DNA from: Bryopsis sp. KO-2023
Taxonomy: Eukaryota > Chlorophyta > Ulvophyceae > Bryopsidales > Bryopsidaceae
Length of the DNA stretch: 64,000 nt
Direction: 5' to 3'
Assembly (NCBI GenBank): GCA_030272585.1
Contig: BSYQ01000007.1
Coordinates: forward strand, 3,786,001-3,850,000
Part shown: positions 47,025 to 59,215 of the stretch, in pieces
How the letters are laid out: every line of letters begins with the position of its first letter
How positions within the stretch are numbered: position 1 is the first letter of the stretch
Notes under the pieces: model-generated
Database searches by the model: none
Seen by the model: the letters and a program-made list of their open reading frames with translations, nothing else
Told to the model about the DNA's origin: nothing
Position numbers and translations under genes: made by a program

Positions 47025-48300
47025 TGGCAGGACCTAGAACCCCAAACGCCCCATATTATGCACGAAATACTTTGCTTGGTGTCGAGACAATTTCTAAAGC
47101 ATTGTTGCTATGACTTCCCCATCCCCACCCCCTTCACTCCTAACGCATACATCTCGGAATACCAGCAGCGAATGCACAACTCTCTATATTTTTATTAAAA
47201 AAAGAGAGAGAGTTTTTCTACTATGAAAAAAAAGTATGAAAAAAAAAAGTCATGAATATTTCTTTTTTTTTCCTTGACACGACTTGTTCGCTTGTAATCT
47301 CCATGGACCGTAACCATTCATGATTTAAAAACAAGTAAAATGTGTGAAAAAGAATGGCAAAAAAATAAAATTGCCCCACTCACGATTCAAAAAAAAAGTG
47401 TGAGGTAAAGAAGGGCAAAAAAAATGAATGCCGTGTGTTGTCGATTGCATCACGAATATTCAAGTGCTATTACTGATACTATTACTAATATAATATACTA
47501 TGGATAATAAAGTTCTAAGATTTTCTGTATTGTCACGTGAAACAACGCAGCATCCCCACACAGTTTAAATTTTAAGAGCGCCTTCATTGGTTTAGTTCAG
47601 TGGCCATCGCATCTCAGACAAAAAATCATCGAATCAAACCTTGCCATTGCCCCCAGTGGTTTTGCTCGGAAAACAAAATAAAAAAAATATGGCAGCCAGT
47701 GGGTATTGGAAAACAATATTCCTATCCCTTTTCTCGACTACTTTTTTTGTTTACTGTTTCGAAAAATTTGTTACCTTTGCTGCAGAATTTTGGGGTCGCA
47801 CTTCGCGCCCCGACATCACCCTGTCCTGCATACAACGCCACCACGAGAAAGAATCTCCAGTCAAACCAGCTTTCCCAAGCAATCATTAATCTCCTTCCGA
47901 GGGTTCTCTACGAAGTGAAATTCCTCACCATGAAACTCATCGTGGCTGTGTTACGCAACTCCAACGCAACCGGATTTCAACGTGGGTGGGGGAAGGCCGA
48001 CCAAAAAAGGTGGGCTGATAGCTTTCGCCAACCGCACGCTATACGACGCGAGCAAGCGCTTCGGAGAGTATCTATACCAACGGAGGCGAAAACGAAATCC
48101 ACTTTCCTTGTGTTTACTCCTTTTTGTTTTCGTATTTGGGCTGTCGACACCACTTCGGGAAAGATACGGTGGGCTTTTCACAGGTGGACAAAGTTATGCT
48201 TCCATGTCTGACATCGTGAACGCCCTACTTCAGACTGACTAAACAGCTCTCTTTTTTCAGTTTTGTCCCAACCCGTTCCCTGCTCGGTGAACCCAGCATC
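47025..48300. promoter_or_regulatory. Divergent promoter region
   Basis: About 1.3 kb between the SNARE (-) and the PRCC homologue (+). AT-rich near 47200-47580; 47600-48240 has open + frames of 70-203 codons in overlapping frames, none with recognisable domains or splice structure. I treat them as chance frames or 5' UTR. Confidence 0.45.
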
Positions 48301-51171
48301 ATGTCTGCGTTGGGAGGCCTTTTGGGGGACTACGATTCCGATAACAACTCGAATGTTTCAGACGAGGGTGGGATTGATGGTGGAAAAATTGAAGGGGGCG
48401 ATGCGATCCCCGAACCGAGAACTGACGCTGGAAAGGAGGTGTCGATTCTAGACAAGTTGCCCCCTCCGAAAGTGGGGGCGAAGCGCTCGGTGCGGTTCGT
48501 TTTACCGTTCGACCTATCGACGCTGGGAAAAGATGGCGACGAGGTATCGAATTCTGGAACGTTGTGTTGTATTAGTAATACCTGTATTATTTTCTGAAGT
48601 GAAATATAGATGGTCGCTTACAAGCATTATGTAATGTTTTAATGTGAAAGTAAAACATGGAATGCCGACATCCTTTTTTTTTCTTACTTTGTTAAAGCTA
48701 GGAGGAGCTTTCAGTCTGGATGTAAAAGAAAACGTTTTAAAACGAAACCTAGGAGGGGGGAAAAAATATTATGGATCATTTCCGTATTTTTTTCTTTACC
48801 CCCTGCATCAGCAACAACAAAAAAAGAAAGAAGAAAGAAAAAGAAACATTAAAAAAATTGTGCAATGAATCGAGGAGCTTTTGGAATTTTTTATTTTTTT
48901 TTGTCAGAAATGCTGAGGGATGCGTCACAAGTTTCGAGTTTCGAGTTTGAAATGCTTTCGGTTGGAATCGAACTCAACCCTGTTTGATCTGCAATTGGGG
49001 GGGAATAGCCATAAAAGAATTGCAAAGGTCCTTATTGATTGCGTTTTGTTTTGTTTTGTTTTCCGGAGGTTACAGACGATATCGAAATCGCTGCAGTTAT
49101 TTACAATGCGTTCATAAAGAAATATATATATATATTATGCATAATTTCTGATAGGTTGTTTGTTGGGGTTGCGATGGATTCAGGATGATGACAAAGAATC
49201 CAAGCCTGTCATGAAATCGACGAAAACAGGGAAGAGCAAACTGTTGGATTATCTGCCTCCGCCGAAACGGCAGTCGAAAGGGAGGGTACCCGCTTTGGGT
49301 GAAGGATCAATGGTATGACAATAAAAATATCAAAATTTCATCTTTTGTTTGCTTTTTTTTTTTAAATACTCACATTCTCGAAGGGGCAATTTCCCCTTCC
49401 TCTTTTTTTTTCTCACCACTGAGAATCAGGACGAGCCGATTCACATTTTCAGGAAGTTAAAAAAAAAAAAAATATCGCTTTTGGTGTTCATCTTACACTG
49501 AATCGATTTCACCTCGATTTTTTCAACAAAAAAAAAAAAGCGCTAGTATTTTTTTCCAACTTTTTTTTACTGTTCTTGTTCGTGAAAAACCCCTGTCAGA
49601 CTCATTCAACCAGAGAACCGCACCCCGAAGTCTCCATTTCGTCTGCTGGTCCAAATGCACAAGGTCCAGAATTGGCAAACAATGAAACGTATCGGGTGAA
49701 GTCACATGGAAGCCAATTGGGTTCGGACGATCCTGCCTCGAGTTTCTCCAACGAAATGTATAGAGTGGATCATTCTGAAATTGCACCTGTATCGACGCCA
49801 TCGATACATCCTGGGGTCGATCATGGGGAGATGAAGCCAGACGGCAGGTTTGTGAGCTCCGAAAACCTGTAATTACCTATAGGATTGGGAGAATTGTTTT
49901 CAATAAGTTTGAATCAGATAACGAAAGGAGCTTTCTACTAGACTGTGCGAAGCAAGGGTCGTTTTCTAGTGGGGTCTTAGCGTTCGATAGGAGGAGGGAG
50001 TGCTGAAAACTCAAATATGGTTGCATACGCTGGATATGTTAGATGAATGGAGAAGTCCGTGCGTTTTTTTTTTTGTTTCAAATTTGAATGATTTGAATTT
50101 GAATTCTATAATTTATCTTTTTGTGGTGTAAACAGGTCAGCTGTGGAAACTGTTTTGGGTATGGCCTTGGAACAGGAATCCAAAAAGAAGCTCAAGGGCG
50201 ACACTCCAGAGCATTTTGGAATAGAATTTAAGGAGGTGAGCTGCTAGGTTTCAACTCAGTTCTTTGTGGGTTTTATCTTCTTGTTCAGCCCCCACCCCTA
50301 GAAGCTTTGTGGAGGTGCTGTTTGTGATCCAGGTTGAATGGAATTGAGATAAATAATAATTATTATTATAATAATATAAATAATAATATATTATTATTGA
50401 GATAATTGGAATTGGGCATTTATTTTTTATTCATGTTTTTTTGAAACTCGGTCGTTTTTTTTTGTTTTTTGTTTGGGGGTAGATACGCCAATCGGATTTG
50501 AAGTATGTCGATCCAACAGTCCGTGAATCGGCAAGCTCCGTTGGAGCTGCATTTGGGTCTGACTATGCTTCGCAACTCAGAGGGCAGGCTGCACCATTCA
50601 AGGGTAATCTCAAAAAACGATATTGTTGGGTGTGTGTGGATATGTTCAGCAATATATATATATATATATATATCCGTCAGAACGGCTGCACTGGGCAAAT
50701 CTTTGCGTTTTTGTGAAACTTTTTGCTGTCGAAAAGATTGTACTGCGCTGCTTATGAGGTATTTATCATTTAGAAACATTTTTCGTTTTTGCAACCCTGT
50801 TTTTCCGACAATCCATCGTTTCGACTCTCACAACTCTGGTTCATTGTTAAATTATTAAACTATTCAGTGGGTTTTTTTATCAGTTTGATTGGCGATTTAG
50901 TCATAAATTGGAGATCGAATCAATCGATGAATCAGACCTTCCTTCCTTCCTTATTTTTTTGTTTGAAAATTGGATAACAAAAAAAACAGCAGCAAGGTGC
51001 TCATTTCTCCCTTTATTTTTTTTCCCTGCAGGGAGCAAAATTGCAAAGCGAAAGCATCAAATCGGAACTCTGTATCACACTGTGAAAATGAACGAACTGG
51101 AGGCCATGGCTAGCAAAGCGCAAGGGGTGAAATCCAAACACGAGACGGAAGCAAAGTATGGATGGCGATAA
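48301..51171 (+). CDS. PRCC-family nuclear protein (326 aa)
   Basis: PRCC proteins associate with the spliceosome and, in animals, with the mitotic checkpoint protein MAD2B. Six exons: 48301-48543, 49184-49312, 49600-49847, 50136-50235, 50483-50603, 51032-51171. Phases agree (0, 0, 2, 0, 1). The N-terminus (MSALGGLLGDYDSDNNS) is acidic and serine-rich. Two PPPK motifs follow in similar contexts, LDKLPPPKVGAKRSVRF and LLDYLPPPKRQSKGRVPALG, which is the PRCC pattern. The diagnostic C-terminal module is complete: EHFGIEFKEIRQSDLKYVD, then a basic KIAKRKHQIGTLYHTVKMNE, LEAMASKAQGVKSKHETEAK and the terminal YGW motif (family YGF/YGW). The middle exon has a duplicated ETYRV/EMYRV element. Identification rests mainly on the C-terminus. 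Confidence 0.88.
50652..50673. repeat. AT dinucleotide microsatellite
   Basis: About eleven AT units in the last intron of the PRCC homologue. Confidence 0.85.
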
Positions 51172-52303
51172 ATCCTGACACGCCAGCGATCCATCATCGA
51201 GTCATGTCAGCCATACAGACAAGGCCTTCAAGATTAGGAAATGTCCCAGACTTGCTCCTCACAATTTGGAAGGAAAGTCTTAAAAACCCACCAAGAGCAC
51301 AGCAAGTTACTGTTATGGTGGTGGGGGGGACTGGAGAGGGCGTTCAGGTGTTTCTTTGGTTGGTTTGGTGTGTTTTCTTTGTTGCAAGGTTCAGGTTTTA
51401 CTCATCGACAGGCATTGTTCCCAAATCTTGTAATTTATAGGAATTTATTAGGGCTCCCTGGCCAACTGAACTGAGTCTTTTACAGCACAACATCTAGACA
51501 GGTAGTTATTTGTCAAATAATCCAGGTGAATTTTCCTCCCACAGAAAAATAAAAAGCATGAAAGAATAGAGCCACATCTGAGTACTACCGAGAACTCCCT
51601 CCAGCGACTGCTCGACTCTGGAACACACCTCCACAGGCAGCTAGCTTGTCTATTTTCTAAAATCGGCTTCCTGGGACTTTTCGCTGTATGTTCCATGGTT
51701 ATGGAGGGGCTGTTTGCACAAGCCTGTATTCTTTTTCAAAAGCCGATTAACAGAAATATCCCTGAAATGCATCAATGTGTGTCACAGTGGTTTGTGAAAC
51801 TCAAAGCAAGGGGTAATAACCCCCAAAAATGCAAGCTTACAGTCGAGTGTTCCTCCTATATATTTGGAACTCCCAACTCACTCTGACTGCCCAAACCATG
51901 ACAAAATCTCAATCATAACTAATTTAATTTTCCTTAAATCCGGTTGATCTACAGTCTCTGAACACTGTTTTTGGGGTCGTCGAGCTGCTTGGAAATTGGA
52001 AAAGTGTTAACGAAGGGGGATATGCCTTGCATCGATGCTTCCGTGATTTCGAGGGCAAATCGATTGACCCCCGTCCGTCATGGAGCGCACCCAGACACGA
52101 CATCAATGCACGCAAACCAGTTGGCTTGGCTGCATCAAACTTGAGGATCCACTTGCTGGTGTTTTTTCACTCACGAACAATTACTCTCGAACTACATGAC
52201 TGCGGGAAAAGCGCTTGGGTTAAACAACAGGTTAGGTGCCAGGTTGCGAGCGAAACGAGTCGTGGACTTTCCTGCACCTTCCGTTACCTGACGCTAAGCG
52301 TAT
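51172..52303. other. Intergenic, no gene recognised
   Basis: Between two + genes. It contains a minus frame of about 80 codons (51448-51696) and a + frame from 52027, neither resembling a known protein. The 5' UTR and promoter of the GYF gene are expected here. Confidence 0.45.
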
Positions 52304-55300
52304 ATGGAAGAAGAAAAGAGCTCTCCGACAGGTTGGGCAAAACGTTCCGTTTGTTTTTTCTTTCGTGTTCGTGTATCGCGTTGGAAAAAGATTCGGAAAA
52401 TTTGGATAGAAATAAGAAAAGAAAATGGGGGTGTGAGCAACGGTTCGAAATAGGGTAGGGAAAGGAAAAGCGGTTTGATTTGATTCCGCTGGAAGAAGTA
52501 GGCTGCGTGGAGTTTTTTGGGTTTGGAGTTTTTGTTTTTTTGAGAAATTCTTTTGGTATTTTTTTTGTTTATCTGTTGTTGATGTATGGTTGTGCAGACG
52601 GCGCTCAACCTCTGTGCGAACTCACTCGGGAGGGTTCCCTGCAGCCACAATGGATGCAACAAAAACCAGTCGCGGTCAGTAGACGCGCTCCGCTCATTAA
52701 TTCACGCTCCCCAATCGCTCGGCGATACGTTTCTTGCAAAACTTTATTACGACTCGAATAAATTCCCTCTTGCACCGTGGCGAGTGGGGATGCTGGGTCT
52801 CCACCCCGCCTGCGTTCGCCCGTTTGGAGTGGACGTTTCTGGCGATTGTATTTTTCTCATTTTTTTGTTAAAAGAATTTCTTGTCGGTTTTTTTTTGCGA
52901 AAAAAAAACATTCAGGCCACCGGCGGTCAAGGTGCCTCGCAGACTGCTTCGCGACCTCGCTTTATTCCGGATCAGCGCGGTCGGTCCGACGCCGAACGCT
53001 GGACACACGGCGACGATAATCGGGAGGAGGAAACGGAGGAGAGCAAGCAATCCAACAGAGCTGCTTCGTTTGATTGGCGTGAAGAAAGCGCGCCGCAGGG
53101 TCGGGCACCTAAATGGGTGCCGGACGAGCGCGATACCTGGAAACCCAAAGAAAGGTAATAGTAGTTGCTATACAAAAGAACAGAAAAAAAAAATATGATT
53201 CGGGTCGCTTCACGAATCGCTGCGGTTCATAAAAAAGGGGGTTGGTACAGGTTCAGTTTTTAGTGATTATTTTGTGGTGCAGGTGGGCTGCAGGACCGGA
53301 CGCTACCAAGCGGTGGGTCGATGCGGCACCCGCAGCGCGTCAAAGAAGTGAGTGATTGCGTTGCGGCTTTGAGCGCTTTTATTTTTTCGTACGGTATGGA
53401 TGCGCTGATCTCACCGAGAGTGCAGTTTCCACTAGTCTAAAGCGAAACAACCCCTTTTCTTTGGTGGTTTTCTCCTCTCTGTTTTTTGTTTTTTTGGCCT
53501 CCTTTTTGGTACTGTGGTCAATAACCCCCCTTTTTCAACAATTGTTTTTACTCAGGCGATTGGACTGGACCTGGGGAGGGGATCTCTAGGAGCTATGGGG
53601 ACAGGTGGAATACAGAAGGGGGCCGTTGGACGGAAGAGAGGCACCGTCCGGAAAACCAGGAATATGTTCCCAAGAATTCTCGCTGGAACGATGAAGGTAT
53701 TTGCAATCGGCCCTTTGTTTATTTTCTTCTTGTTAGGGAAAAAAAACAACAGACCATTTTTTTTTGTTTATTTTCTTCTTGATAGGGAAAAAAAACAACA
53801 GACGATTTTTTTTTTTTATTATTTTCTTCTTGTAAGGGGAAAAAAGAAAAGACGATTTTTTTTTGTTTATTTTCTTCTTGTTAGGGAAAAAAAAAGTCGA
53901 TTTTTGCTCGCTCCAGCGAAACATAGAGCACATTAGGAGCCCGAACTGATTTTCAATTTGCAACACAAATAAGTCGTAGGACAGGATTATCGGTTTGCGA
54001 GTTTTGAGAAGATGGTTTTTATGTGGAGCAATTCAAAAAAAATGGAAAAATCAGAGTTGGTTTTTCTATTTTCTAGTTTTCAAGTTTCTATTGCATGTTC
54101 AGAACGAGGCGATCGTTGGAGGGGTGGCGCCCCGGGCACCACACCTCCGGGTGGCTCTTCTATCATCGGAAATGGAAGCGGGACTCCGACTCCAGGTCGG
54201 TTTTTCGAAAACTTCGGTTGAGATGGCCAGGAGTATATAGTACAATTTTTGTTTTTATTTGACGATTGTTTTTTATTTTCGAAGCTTTTTTTTTTCCCTT
54301 CTCCGATTGTTTGGTGGCGCTAGTTTTGAGTTTGTTCTTTTATTCCCTGAGGGTTTTACTTTATTAAAAAAAAAACAAAATTGGGGTGGTGTGCGCAGGT
54401 CAGAAACCGGATCATGGCTCTAAGACTCCACAGGGCCGGTATAGAGCAGGTAGTAACTGACCCCTTTCTTTTTTTTTCTTTTCTTTTTCTCTTTTGAATT
54501 TGGGTGCGGGAGAGTTGGTATGAATGGCTGTTCTTTCAGTTCAAGTTAGGCCATCACATTGGAACCCTTCATTCTCAATAATTGAAGGGGGTTGGTCCCT
54601 TTGTCAATGGATAGCATCGTTTGCTTTCCTTCGGGTTGAAAACACAAGTTTAGAAATCCGCTTTCATTTTGTTTTCTACGGTTTTTTCTTCAAATTTTTC
54701 TTAACCTTTTATTTAGTGGAACTAGGAAAAGAGGGGATTCAGCCGCAACCTCTCCATCTTTGCAACATTTTCCAACAGAAAAACCACCTGATTTTTATTT
54801 ATTTTTATTTTTTCCTGGTAGCTTCTTTTTTCGATTCCGTATTCTTTTTTTCCATCTGCAGTGAATCCAAACCGCCGAAGCACGGACATGAGGTCAGAAA
54901 CTCCTGTCGAAGCTCAAAGGGCACCGGGCTACTCGATTTCCTCGAACGCTCGCTTTTCGAAGAAGCAAATGTTGGACATATACGACACTTTGTTGCAGAA
55001 GCTGGGGTCTGTGCTGCCGGTCCCAGAGGGTGCAGACATGACCTACCCTGGAATGTTGCGATCGGAATATGAATCAGCCAAAAAAACCAAAGAAGGGGAC
55101 GAGGAGGGCTCCGACAATGGACACGAATTGATGCACAGACTGACTAATGGGGTGGGAATGGGTGACATAGAAGCGGACAAATGGGTTTACAAGGATCCGG
55201 AGGGTAGGGTGCAGGGACCATTCGGGAAAAATGAGTTGATCGGGTGGTGGGAAAAGGGGTATTTCCCGCTCGACTTGCCTCTTAGATCGAGTCAGGGGGC

Positions 55301-56044
55301 AGACGATCAATGGGTACCTCTCAAGCAACTGTTGAATCTGTGGAGACCCCCTCCCGGGTTCCCTACTGGGAAAGCTGAGGCGAAGACTGTTGCTGCTTCC
55401 GGGCCGGCAGCCCATTCTGTAGTCCAGGACGCTCTCCCTGAACCTCCCAAGGAATCCACCACCCCCGATCAAGTTGCATTCGAACATAATTTTGCGAGGC
55501 AGCAGGCGCCTTCCCCAGCGGCGATGCTGCAACAGTCCATCACTGACCCTCTCCCCAGCGATCATATTGTAGAGACCCTCACGCAAGCACACGGAAGCTG
55601 GCAGCGATCTGCTCCCCTGCAGAACATGATGGCTGCACGGGCCCAAGAGCACCCTTTCAACAAGGTGCAACAGTCGCTGGAGGCGCTGAACATTCAAAAT
55701 CGTCAAAACAGGAGACCGCAACCCGGGTTGGATCTGGGACCCCAGGGTAGAGCGGGGCTTCCGCTCCACATGCCTGGTACGAACCCGAATCCTCTTCAGG
55801 GAGGGTTACAGGGGCTCCAGGCAGGGGGGATGCAAGGGGGAATGCAAGGTGGGCTCCAGTTTGGAGGGTCAGCTGGAATGCACCAGGGGGGTGGACAGGT
55901 CAGGCCGAACAGTTACCTGCCTCCCGGAGTTGCTGCGCAAATGCAAGGGTTGATCGGGCAGCAGAATCTAATGGGCCAACAACAGGGCATTCGCCAAGAT
56001 GGGGCAAACCCTGGTGTCTTCCAGCAGCAAAGAGAACAGCAATC

Positions 56045-56075
<31 letters not shown>

Positions 56076-59000
56076 GAGTCTATGTTCTCTGTGGACATGG
56101 GAATGGATCATCGTAATCAAATGGGTGGCGGTGTGGATAGTCCTGGTCTGGTGGGCTTTCAGGACAGACAGGGAATGCTGAGCAGGGGTGGTATGTCTCC
56201 TGAACCTCAGCAGGCTCTGCTTCAAGCCATGAGAAATCAAGCACAACTCCGTAGCCTATCTGGTGGACAGCCTAATGTCGGCATGCTTGGAGGAGTGGGA
56301 GGTGGCTTGGCCAGGTTGATTGAGCGACCTCTGGGACCACTTGCTGTGCAACAAGCTGCTCAGCAGGCAGCCGCGCAACACGCTGGAGGTATGGGGCAGG
56401 GTTGGCCTGGTGTTTCATCTGGACCTCAGGGAATGCGACCGCAAGGCATGCCTGGGCATCCCAATCCTCTCCAGCAACACATAGGGCTGATCGACCCCAG
56501 ACATGGAGGAGGAATCGGATACACCGACCAGCGGCTTAATGCTGTATTGAGAGGTCACCCGCTGATTCCTCAAGGTGCCAATCCAGCGATGGCCCATGTT
56601 GGCATTGACCCACAAGTTCCCCCGCCACGGAACGTGGATGCGAACGCTGCACCTGGTAGACCTGGAGGGATGGGGTTGCCGTTCATGAAGGTGGGGGACC
56701 AGCCTTACCTGAATCTGGGCGCGATGGCATCTCAGGGGATTCCTCAACAATTGCAGCAGCAAATGCAGTTGCAGCAGCAGCTTCAGCTGCAGAGGCAGCT
56801 GCAACAGCAGCAACAGCAGCACCATCAACAGCAGCAGCAGCACCAGGCTCAGGCTGAAGCACAGCTCCAGCAGTCGGGTCAGATACAGCAGCAAGCCGCC
56901 CAGGCCCAATCCCAGCCTCAACCACCGCAGCAACAGTCAGGCAAGTGCTTGCAAGAGGCCTCCCCATCGTAATCAACCGTATCCAACAAGTTCGGCTTGC
57001 AAAAATTAGCTTTCAATCCCCTCCTTATTGGGTTTTTTTCTGCACACAGGTGTCCGGCAGCCATCACCCGGCCCGCAACCTGGTGTGCCCTCACCAATGT
57101 CCCCACCACCAATGTCTCCATCTCCGATGCCAGGGGCTCCACCTGCTTCAGCGGCCAACCCCATCGCCAGCAGCATGGGAGTCCCCCCTGCTGCAGCGAT
57201 GGAACAGAAGAAAGCTTGGGGTGGTGCAAAGCCTGCAACTGGTGAGGACAATTGTTCTTTCCTAAATTTTTCTTTTCATTTTTGATGATGGAATAATCGT
57301 GGCAGATCAAGGCCTGGACCCTTGCTCTTTAAGCGACTCCACGTTTGTGTGAAGGATGCAAAATGCTGATTTAAAAAAAAAAAACTTTAAAAAAGTGTGT
57401 CGGTTCTTTTGAGGAAATATTTTTTTCGAAATCTTTGAAAGGGGGAATTTGGGGGGTTGGTCGTCGTTGCAGCTGCTTCTCTCAGGTCCATTCAAGAACA
57501 AGAGAAGGTCGTGGAGCAGACAAGGCAATTGACCAACAACCTCCATTCGATGCAGGCAGCCAACGCTGCAGCCGCAGCCGCACCCGTGGCTGGCCGAGGA
57601 GGACCCGGGTGGAACGTCCAGCACGTGCAAGCGAAGCCTCTGAAAGATATCATGCAGGAGACCGCCCAAACGGATTCTCCCCAGCAGCGCACCGGTCAAG
57701 GCCCCAACATGGCTGATTTGTCAAGGTAATGCTGACATCCTTTGTTTCGGGGGTTATCATAATGGAATACATGGGGGCGGGTATGATTGTATTTCGGGGT
57801 TTGGGAGGGGGGAGGGGGGACCTAGAAGATTGAGTTGGTTTGAATGGAATCCAGTTAGGGCGCCTGGAGGAATGGGGTGATTAACAGTGGCGGTCAGCAG
57901 GTTTGGGGTCGGCTTCATGCTAGGTTTTGCCCTTCCGCAGGTCGTTACAGGTGCCGGGCGCACCTTGGGGGGTGTTACCGAATCGAGTGCTGGGACCGAA
58001 CATCCGAGACATGATTTTCAAGGATAAAGTTGTAACCGACACGGGGACCCAAAGAGAAGACCTTTCGGGGCATCACCATGCACCTGCCCCCCCACCAAAC
58101 GCGGCCCCACAGAACAAAGTGCAGCAGACACCCGGGGAGGTAGGCCGAAATGTCGACGGACGGAAGAGAGGACCCACACATGCGTGAGCGGTTTCTCTGT
58201 CGGACCGCTGTGGTGGTGCTTGGCTTAGAAACAACAGGGGTAGGGTAGAGCGAGGTACGAGCCGAGGCATGTGTCTCAGTGTAACCTGTTCCGTGTGGGT
58301 GCTGTGGTGCAGGATGGCCGCAATGATGGGAATCTCTGGCAACATGCAGTCGCCACAAGCTCACATCAACAGCAGCAGCAGCACCAGCAGCCCGGCACTA
58401 CCTTCGGGTCATTTGGGTCCCTGGGCTCAAAGCCAGCAGGAGTCCCTCCGCCAGTTCCAGCTCCAGCAGCTGCTCCTCAACCGAAGGCTCCAAACGCCAA
58501 GCCCCCAGGCAGGGACAACCTTCCAGCACCTCTTCAACCGGCCTCAGGGCGCGCACTCCCTCGGGGTGCAACCACAACAGCATCATCAGACTTCCCAGTT
58601 CCAGGTCCCGGTGGGAAGCGCCCAGTTGCAATTCCTCCATCCGCAAAGCCAGGCCATCCCGCTAGAGATGAGGGCTCCGGACTCTTCACCGGCCAGCTGC
58701 AGATCTCCAGACAATTCCAGAACTGGTGCCAACAGCAAATGATGTCCCTGGCTGGGAGCGACGATATGGCCCTGGTCGAATTCCTGCTTTCTCTGAAGGG
58801 TAGAACGGAGGTGGTGGAATATATCCAAGAGTACTTTAAGCAAGCACCTAAAGAGAGGGTGGCCAATTTTACGAAGGAGTTCATGAGCCGTAAGGATGGG
58901 GATGGAGATCAATTACGTAGAGAAGCAAGGGAGGCTGGCAAACGAAAGAAGGATAAAGGCGGAGGAGGTTTGGTGGGAGTTCAAGGGGCTGTACATGATG

Positions 59001-59215
59001 TGTTGGGGGTTGGGTTAGGGAGTAAAAGCGTGACGCAGCCCATCGGAAATGAAGTTGGGGGTTGGGAGCAAGTAGGTAAGAATAAAAATGCAAAGCAACC
59101 GAAGCCTGCCAAGGGGAAAAAACCAGCCAAGGGCCAAAACATGCCGGCGAAGATGCTTGGATTCCGTTCGAATGTAAATTTTGACATTTTGTATCGAGGC
59201 GGTGACGAAGGATAA
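52304..59215 (+). CDS. GYF-domain translational repressor, EXA1/GIGYF-like (1439 aa)
   Basis: GYF proteins bind proline-rich partners; plant EXA1 and animal GIGYF repress mRNA translation with eIF4E-type cap-binding proteins. Twelve exons: 52304-52331, 52598-52674, 52916-53154, 53283-53347, 53556-53696, 54103-54195, 54399-54449, 54862-56940, 57050-57241, 57473-57725, 57941-58139, 58313-59215, all in phase. The N-terminus is MEEEKSSPT, then a SLQPQWMQQKP block like plant EXA1 and a long Arg/Trp/Gly-rich region. An eIF4E-binding-like helix, FSKKQMLDIYDTLLQ, lies near 263, with Phe in place of the usual first Tyr. The GYF domain is at about 339-395 (KWVYKDPEGRVQGPFGKNEL, WWEKGYFPLDLPLR). Then come Gln/Gly-rich tracts and polyglutamine runs near 625 and 860-920. 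The end has a conserved helical module (FQNWCQQQMMSLAGSDDMAL) and a Lys/Gly-rich tail. Exon 8 ends in a GC donor. The 28-bp first exon is the least certain part. Confidence 0.88.
53714..53902. repeat. Intronic ~50-bp tandem repeat, four copies
   Basis: Four copies of TTGTTTATTTTCTTCTTGTT followed by AGGGAAAAAAAACAACAGAC, with 49-51-bp spacing (TTTTCTTCTT cores near 53721, 53770, 53821, 53870). They lie in the intron after exon 5 of the GYF gene. Most copies contain a polypyrimidine tract ending in TTAGGG or ATAGGG, which looks like a 3' splice site. Confidence 0.85.

Noticed and set aside
47600..48242. 203- and 86-codon + frames upstream of the PRCC homologue
   Set aside because: Overlapping frames with no domain, no consistent splice sites and no family resemblance; lies in the divergent promoter.
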